Shown here piece by piece: positions 4,327-8,884 of a DNA stretch of 8,884 nucleotides. The stretch is taken from NCBI GenBank assembly GCA_958403605.1, contig CATXYA010000040.1, positions 1 to 8,884 on the forward strand. Direction: 5' to 3'. The stretch is from an uncultured Oscillospiraceae bacterium. Its GTDB lineage: Bacteria; Bacillota; Clostridia; Oscillospirales; Ruminococcaceae. The translations under genes and the position numbers were made by a program. Position 1 is the stretch's first letter; each line of letters opens with the position of its first letter. The notes beneath the pieces are model-generated. The model had not been told where the DNA came from. It searched no databases and was given only the letters and a program-made list of their open reading frames with translations.

Positions 4327-6414
4327 CTACACGGGCAAAAAGTCTACGTTGCCGCTGGCAATATCGGCGGCGGCCAGCTTGACGCGCAGCGCGTCGCCCA
4401 GCTTCCAGCTTTTGCCCGAGGCCGCATCCCGCAGGGCCATGCCCTCGGTCAGCGTCAGCGGCCCGGCGCTGAGCGCGTCGGCGCGCACCAATCCCTGACA
4501 GGTGTTGGGCAGCTCCACATAAATGCCGAAATTGGTGACGCCCGCAATGACGCCGTCAAAGGTCTCGCCCAAATGGCCGTGCAGGTATTCCGCCTTGTAG
4601 CAGTCCTCGATGTCCCGCTCCGCCGTCATGGCCGCCACCTCGCGCTCTGAGGCCTGGGTGCTGGCCCGCTGAACGAAGACGCCGAAACGCTTTTCCAGGT
4701 CCTCCTGCGCCGCGCCCGCCAGCCAGGCGGAGAGGATGCGATGGATCGCCAAGTCCGGATAACGCCGGATGGGCGAGGTGAAGTGGGTGTAATCCGCCAG
4801 CGCCAGGCCGTAATGGCCCGCGGGCACCGGCGCGTATTTGGCCTTGGCCATGGTGCGCAGCACCGCCGTGTGCACGGCGTGCGCCACGCCCGTGTCCCGC
4901 GTTTTGTCCAGCAGGGCCGCCAGCTCCAGCGTGGTGGGCGTTTCGCCCTCAAAGCGCGCGTCCAGCCCGGCGGCGCGCAGCAGGCTTTGCAGCGCGTCCA
5001 CGCGGCTGGCTTCCGGCTCGTCGTGCACGCGGTAGACAAAGGGCAGCTCCGCTTTGCGGGCCATGCCCGCCACGCACTCGTTGGCCAGCAGCATGAATTC
5101 CTCGATCATTTTTTCGCTGAGGCCGCGCTGGCGGCGCTGTACGTCCACACAGTGCCCGGCCTTGTCCAGGATCAGCTTGGCCTCCCCGCTCTCCAGGTCC
5201 ACGTTGCCGCGGGCCGTGTGCAGGGCGTCCAGCTTTTCATACACTTCACGCAGCAGCGGCAGCTGCGGCGCCACCTCGGCGTACTTTTCCGCCAGTTCCG
5301 GCGAAGCATCCCCGGCCAGAATGGCGTTGATCTCCTTGTACACGCCCTTCACACGGGAGCGCAGCACTGTCTTTTTCAAACGGGCGTCGGTCACGCGGCC
5401 CGCGCGGTCCAGCTCCATGATGCAGGAAAAGGCCAGGCGGTCAATCCCCGCATCCAGGCTGCAGATGCCGTTGGACAGCGCCTTGGGCAGCATAGGCACC
5501 ACGCTGTCCGCATAATACACGCTGGTGCCGCGGCGAAAAGCCTCTTTGTCCAGCTCCGTGCCCGGGCGCACGTAATCGCTGACATCGGCGATATGCACGC
5601 CCAGACGGTAACCGTAGGCCGTGCGCTCCACGCTGATGGCGTCGTCAATGTCCTTGGTCTCGGCGGAATCGATGGTGAAGATGGGCCAGCCGCGCACATC
5701 CTCGCGGCCCTCCAATTCCTTGGCCGACACCTTGGCGTTTTCAAAGCGCTTGGCCTCTTCCTTCACCTTCTGCGGGAAGTGGCGCTCGATGCCCGCCCCG
5801 TACAGGATGGCACGGGCGCAGTGGCGCGCCTCGTCCGCCATGCCAAAGCGCATGGAGACGCCCACGCGGTGGTCCTCATGATGCTCGCCGCGCTCCAAAA
5901 TGACGATTGCGGCTTTTTCGCCGGGCAGGGCCCCGCCGTCGGCGCTTTTTTTCAAAAACAACGGTGTGGCCGGGCAGGCGTCCGGCACCACGGCCAGGCG
6001 GCCGTCCACCTCTTGTACCAAACCGGTAAAATCATTGTGCTCTTCCAGCACCGCCGTCACCCGGCCCTCGCGGGAGTCCGCCACACGGGGGCGCGTTTCC
6101 AGCTCCACCAGCACGCTGTCCCCCGGCATGGCGCCCAGCAGGTATTTGCCGGGCACAAAGATATCGCCGCTGTCGTCGTCCGGCTTGGCAAAGCCAAAGC
6201 TCCTGCCCAGCTTCACCAGCTTGCAGGGCACCGCGGCGGCGCCTTTGGCGGGGCGCAGGGCGTACAGGCCCTTCCAGCGGCCGATCTTCTTCTGGCGTTC
6301 CAGCTCCTCCACCAGCTTGGCCACCTTTTTATCGTTGCCCAGCTTGGCTTTCAGCTCTTTCAGGCTGCGGGGCTTTTTCTCCAGTTCTTTTAAAATTTTT
6401 CCTCTCAAGCTCAC
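4327..6414 (-). CDS. rnr: Ribonuclease R (RNase II/RNB family 3'-5' exoribonuclease)
   Basis: A 695-residue processive 3'-5' exonuclease that degrades structured RNA and rRNA and acts with tmRNA quality control. Domains: N-terminal winged helix (about 1-55), cold-shock domain 1 (about 61-118, with GRSFGFAKPDD and DIFVPGKYL), cold-shock domain 2 (about 127-185), RNB catalytic domain (about 240-565) and S1 domain (about 614-693, with GVIAGVTNFGIYVEL). The metal-binding aspartates fall in IDSAETKDIDDA as D249, D255, D257 and D258, with the same spacing as RNase II D201/207/209/210. HFTSPIRRYPDL (544-555) is the second signature. The protein ends just after S1 without the lysine-rich tail of E. 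coli RNase R, so it is shorter than the usual 720-810. The start is GTG at 6414, with AGGAGGG (6431-6425) 10 bases upstream. It lies 57 bases after secG, the usual Firmicute order, but smpB, which often follows, is replaced by bofA. An intrinsic terminator-like hairpin precedes the SD. Confidence 0.97.
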   Translation of the reverse strand: MSLRGKILKELEKKPRSLKELKAKLGNDKKVAKLVEELERQKKIGRWKGLYALRPAKGAAAVPCKLVKLGRSFGFAKPDDDSGDIFVPGKYLLGAMPGDSVLVELETRPRVADSREGRVTAVLEEHNDFTGLVQEVDGRLAVVPDACPATPLFLKKSADGGALPGEKAAIVILERGEHHEDHRVGVSMRFGMADEARHCARAILYGAGIERHFPQKVKEEAKRFENAKVSAKELEGREDVRGWPIFTIDSAETKDIDDAISVERTAYGYRLGVHIADVSDYVRPGTELDKEAFRRGTSVYYADSVVPMLPKALSNGICSLDAGIDRLAFSCIMELDRAGRVTDARLKKTVLRSRVKGVYKEINAILAGDASPELAEKYAEVAPQLPLLREVYEKLDALHTARGNVDLESGEAKLILDKAGHCVDVQRRQRGLSEKMIEEFMLLANECVAGMARKAELPFVYRVHDEPEASRVDALQSLLRAAGLDARFEGETPTTLELAALLDKTRDTGVAHAVHTAVLRTMAKAKYAPVPAGHYGLALADYTHFTSPIRRYPDLAIHRILSAWLAGAAQEDLEKRFGVFVQRASTQASEREVAAMTAERDIEDCYKAEYLHGHLGETFDGVIAGVTNFGIYVELPNTCQGLVRADALSAGPLTLTEGMALRDAASGKSWKLGDALRVKLAAADIASGNVDFLPV

Positions 6415-6433
6415 AGATCCAATTCCCTCCTAT

Positions 6434-6461
6434 AGAAAAAATCCCGCCGTTCGGCGGGATT
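6434..6461 (-). terminator. Terminator-like hairpin between secG and rnr
   Basis: Read leftward: a 9-bp perfect stem, AATCCCGCC (6461-6453), loop GAAC, GGCGGGATT (6448-6440), then TTTTC. With the last bases of the stem this gives an unbroken run of six T. It begins 10 bases after the secG stop and its T-run ends 3 bases before the rnr SD. It has the form of a rho-independent terminator but leaves no room for a separate rnr promoter downstream, so partial read-through or conditional attenuation is likely. Confidence 0.8.
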
Positions 6462-6471
6462 CGTCAAGCAG

Positions 6472-6714
6472 TTATTTCAAATAAATGTTGAATACGCTGA
6501 CCAGCACAGACAGCACGAAAAACACGATGGCCGCGTATTTCGTATATTTTGCCAGCACGGAGCTGCCGAAACGGCCCCGCACATCTTCCGCCATACCGCC
6601 GCCGATGACGCCGGAGAGGCCGTTGCCCTTCGATTCCTGACTCAGCACCAAAGCCACGATGGCCACGCCGCTCAGCAGCAGCAGGACCCCGCTGATGATC
6701 TCCCAAACACCCAT
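6472..6714 (-). CDS. secG: Preprotein translocase subunit SecG
   Basis: An 80-residue protein, the small third subunit of the SecYEG channel, which assists SecA-driven export. It has two hydrophobic helices (about 4-24 and 56-78) joined by a polar, glycine-rich loop. The family signature is clear: VLSQESKGNGLSG (23-35), then GGGMAEDVRGRFG and LAKYTKYAAIVFFVLSVLVS. Length is typical for Gram-positive SecG (75-80). The start is the ATG with GGAGGT (6727-6722) 7 bases upstream. It is the first gene of the leftward secG-rnr-bofA run and has its own promoter candidate in the 77-base gap after the topoisomerase gene. Confidence 0.96.
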   Translation of the reverse strand: MGVWEIISGVLLLLSGVAIVALVLSQESKGNGLSGVIGGGMAEDVRGRFGSSVLAKYTKYAAIVFFVLSVLVSVFNIYLK

Positions 6715-6746
6715 GTGTCAAACCTCCAAATCATGATACAGATAGT

Positions 6747-6775
6747 ATCTTAGCACACACGCAGGCAAAAAGCAA
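6747..6775 (-). promoter_or_regulatory. Extended -10 promoter upstream of secG
   Basis: On the minus strand: TTGCTT (6775-6770), a 17-base spacer ending in TGC, and TAAGAT (6752-6747). The TGn extension could compensate for a -35 that matches at only three positions. Predicted start is near 6740, about 26 bases before the secG ATG. A short inverted repeat GATAC/GTATC (6735-6749) overlaps the -10. Confidence 0.5.
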
Positions 6776-6791
6776 GCAAAACCGCCGAAAA

Positions 6792-8884
6792 TCAGCCCAA
6801 CGTCATCTGTTCGGCGCGGTCGCTCTCCCGCAGGATGGCTCCCGCCGCGGGCAGCGTGCGCACGCGGTAGCGGTGCGGGTCCGACAGCTCCAAATTTTCT
6901 GCGCGGCGCGCCCAGGCGATGCTCTGGTTCTTTTTCAGCGTCAGCACACTCACGCCCGCGGTGTTTTTCGTCTGCTTTTCGGGCACCTGGGCCGAGTGCA
7001 CCAGCAGCAGGCGCCCGGCGCTGGTGGCGATGGCCAGCTCCGTCTCCTCCCGCAGATAGGCCGTATAGGCCAGCGGGGACTTGTCCGAGAAGGCGTTCAC
7101 CAGCTTTTTGCGGTTGTTTTTGGTGGCGTAGGCGCTCATGGGCACCTTGGCCGCCTTGCCGTTTTCAAACAGGAAGAACATGTGGCCCTTATAATCCTTG
7201 GTGACGGCCATATACACCGGCACCTCGCCCTCCTCCATGGAGAGGCGCGCGGGGATATAGTCTCCCAGCACGCTGGCCTTGCCGTCGGCAAAGTCCCCGG
7301 CGCGGCACTTGTACACCTGGCAGCGGTTGGTAAAGAACAGCAGCTCCGCGCCGTTGCTTGTCTCCAGCTGCACGGTGATGGCGTCGCCCTCCTTGAGCTT
7401 CTGCTCGCCGGACATGCGCAGGGATTGGGGCGTGATCTTCTTGAAATAGCCCTCGCGGGTGAAGAAGACGCTCACCGGGTAATCCGGCATCGTGTCCTCT
7501 TCTTCCTCCACCTCGTCCGCGGCCACCTCATACAGGATCTCGCTGCGGCGGGGCTGGCCGTACTTTTTGGCCACGCCCGTCAGTTCGTTGATGATGACGC
7601 GGCGGATCTTGGCCGGGCTGTTGAGCAGCTCGCGCAGGTCGGCGATGGCCTTTTCCAGCTCCTCGGTCTCGGCGGTGCGCTTGAGGATATATTCCCGGTT
7701 CAAATGGCGCAGCTTGATCTCCGCCACATACTCGGCCTGCACCTTGTCGATGCCGAAGCCGATCATCAGGTTGGGCACTACCTCGGCCTCTTCCTCCGTC
7801 TCGCGCACGATGCGGATGGCCTTGTCGATGTCCATCAGGATGGCTTCCAGGCCCTTGAGCAGATGCAGGCGCTTTTCCTTGCCGTCCAATTCAAAGTAGG
7901 TGCGGCGGCGCACACATTCCGTGCGGAAGGCCATCCACTCGGTCAAAATTTCCCGCACACCCATGACACGGGGCGTGCCCGCGATGAGGATGTTGAAGTT
8001 GCAGGAGAACGAATCCTCCAGCGGCGTCATGCGGAACAGCTTTGCCATCACCTTGTCCGGGTCCTGCCCGCGCTTGAGGTCGATGGTCAGCTTGAGGCCG
8101 TTGAGGTCGGTCTCGTCGCGCATGTCGTTGACTTCCTTCACGCGCCCCGCCTTCACCAGCTCCGCGATCTTGTCCATGATGGCTTCCACCGTTGTGGTGG
8201 GCGGGATCTGCGTGACCTCCAGCATATTGCCGTCTTTTTCATAGCGGTACCGTGCGCGTACGCGCACACTGCCGCGGCCGGTGTTGTAGATGTTGTCGAT
8301 CTCGCCCTCGTCGTAGAGGATGTAGCCGCCGCCCACAAAATCCGGCGCGGGCAGCGTGGACTTGATGTCGTGCTGCGGGTCCTTCAGCAGGGCGATGGTG
8401 GTGTCGCACAGCTCCCGCAGGTTGAACGAGCAGATGGAGGACGCCATGCCCACGGCGATGCCCAGCGTATTGTTGGCCAGAATGGCCGGGAATGTCACGG
8501 GCAGCAGCGTGGGCTCGGTGGTGGAGGCGTCGTAGTTGGGCACGAAATCCACCGTGTCCTTGTCGATGTCGCTGAACAGCTCGGCGCTGATGTCCTCCAG
8601 CTTGGCCTCGGTGTAGCGGGAGGCCGCGTACGCCATGTCGCGGCTGTAGGCCTTGCCGAAGTTGCCCTTGCCCGAGACATAGGGCGCCAGCAGGCTTTCG
8701 TTGCTGCGGGCCATGCGCACCATCGTCTCGTAGATCGCCTGGTCGCCGTGGGGGTTGAGATGCATAGTGTTGCCCACGATGTTGGCGCTCTTGGTGCGCG
8801 CGCCCTTCAAAAGCCCCATGGTGTACATGGTGTACAGCACCTTGCGGTGGGCGGGCTTGAAGCCGTCGATCTCCGGCAGGGCGC
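6792..8884 (-). CDS. Type IIA DNA topoisomerase subunit A (ParC/GyrA family), N-terminus outside window
   Basis: This is the DNA-cutting subunit of a type IIA topoisomerase, which passes one duplex through another and works as A2B2 with a GyrB/ParE ATPase. 696 residues are visible; the frame is open to the edge, and alignment by eye with GyrA (ALP..DG.KP..R..LY) suggests about 33 residues missing. The catalytic tyrosine is in AASRYTEAKL (codon 8615-8613). The quinolone-region helix reads NPHGDQAIYETMVRMA, so E. coli GyrA Ser83 corresponds to Gln and Asp87 to Glu. The tower and coiled coil follow (ILMDIDKAIRIVRE). After an acidic linker (DEVEEEED, near 7490-7515) comes a C-terminal pinwheel of about 230 residues. 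I see no QRRGGKG GyrA-box, which favours a ParC-like, decatenating role over gyrase. NPHGD...SRDMAYAASRYTE is the clostridial paralogue type. No clear terminator follows its stop. Confidence 0.93.
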   Translation of the reverse strand, partial: ALPEIDGFKPAHRKVLYTMYTMGLLKGARTKSANIVGNTMHLNPHGDQAIYETMVRMARSNESLLAPYVSGKGNFGKAYSRDMAYAASRYTEAKLEDISAELFSDIDKDTVDFVPNYDASTTEPTLLPVTFPAILANNTLGIAVGMASSICSFNLRELCDTTIALLKDPQHDIKSTLPAPDFVGGGYILYDEGEIDNIYNTGRGSVRVRARYRYEKDGNMLEVTQIPPTTTVEAIMDKIAELVKAGRVKEVNDMRDETDLNGLKLTIDLKRGQDPDKVMAKLFRMTPLEDSFSCNFNILIAGTPRVMGVREILTEWMAFRTECVRRRTYFELDGKEKRLHLLKGLEAILMDIDKAIRIVRETEEEAEVVPNLMIGFGIDKVQAEYVAEIKLRHLNREYILKRTAETEELEKAIADLRELLNSPAKIRRVIINELTGVAKKYGQPRRSEILYEVAADEVEEEEDTMPDYPVSVFFTREGYFKKITPQSLRMSGEQKLKEGDAITVQLETSNGAELLFFTNRCQVYKCRAGDFADGKASVLGDYIPARLSMEEGEVPVYMAVTKDYKGHMFFLFENGKAAKVPMSAYATKNNRKKLVNAFSDKSPLAYTAYLREETELAIATSAGRLLLVHSAQVPEKQTKNTAGVSVLTLKKNQSIAWARRAENLELSDPHRYRVRTLPAAGAILRESDRAEQMTLG

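Noticed and set aside
4741..6393. A 550-codon open frame on the plus strand opposite rnr
   Set aside because: It mirrors the GC-rich third positions of rnr, has no SD at its start, and its translation (rich in His, Gln, Arg, Ala) shows no domain. rnr on the other strand is unmistakable.
6735..6749. Short inverted repeat GATAC-N5-GTATC overlapping the secG -10
   Set aside because: Only five pairs per arm; too short to claim an operator without conservation data.
1..8884. CRISPR arrays, tRNA/rRNA genes, insertion-sequence ends
   Set aside because: No regularly spaced repeats, no tRNA cloverleaf ending in a T-loop plus CCA, and no transposase motif or terminal repeat pair were seen.

Overview
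The window comes from a GC-rich member of the Firmicutes, most likely class Clostridia and probably an Oscillospiraceae/Ruminococcaceae-like gut lineage. This is inferred from three things: a BofA-family protein (known only from the sporulating-Firmicute lineage), the Firmicute secG-rnr gene pair, and a topoisomerase A subunit of the clostridial ParC-like type. Shine-Dalgarno sequences are strong (GGAGGT, AGGAGGG, GAGGTGA), and rho-independent terminators follow most transcription units. Nearly all genes run leftward on the minus strand; only the aquaporin is on the plus strand.

Right end (6792-8884): the large C-terminal part of a GyrA/ParC-type topoisomerase subunit, its N-terminus cut by the window edge. 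Middle (3500-6714): a leftward housekeeping cluster of secG (preprotein translocase subunit), rnr (RNase R), a bofA-like membrane protein and a GNAT acetyltransferase, closed by a perfect 17-bp terminator hairpin at 3430-3467. A second terminator-like hairpin lies between secG and rnr, directly in front of the rnr ribosome-binding site, so rnr expression may depend on read-through. The acetyltransferase gene is much more AT-rich than its neighbours and looks like a later insertion.

Left-centre (2338-3426): an HSL-type alpha/beta hydrolase with its own near-consensus promoter, convergent with an AqpZ-like aquaporin (1623-2321). The two share a perfect bidirectional terminator at 2338-2365.

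Left end (1-1443): a leftward operon with a TATAAT-type promoter and a structured leader of about 130 nt. Its first gene encodes a membrane protein whose architecture (N-terminal anchor, about 165-residue extracellular region with an FPLESHQL motif, four C-terminal membrane helices) matches the pentameric ligand-gated ion channel (Cys-loop) superfamily. The second gene is translationally coupled to it and begins with a membrane domain resembling ECF-transporter S components; it runs off the left edge. This pair is the least ordinary part of the window. The rest is mostly housekeeping.
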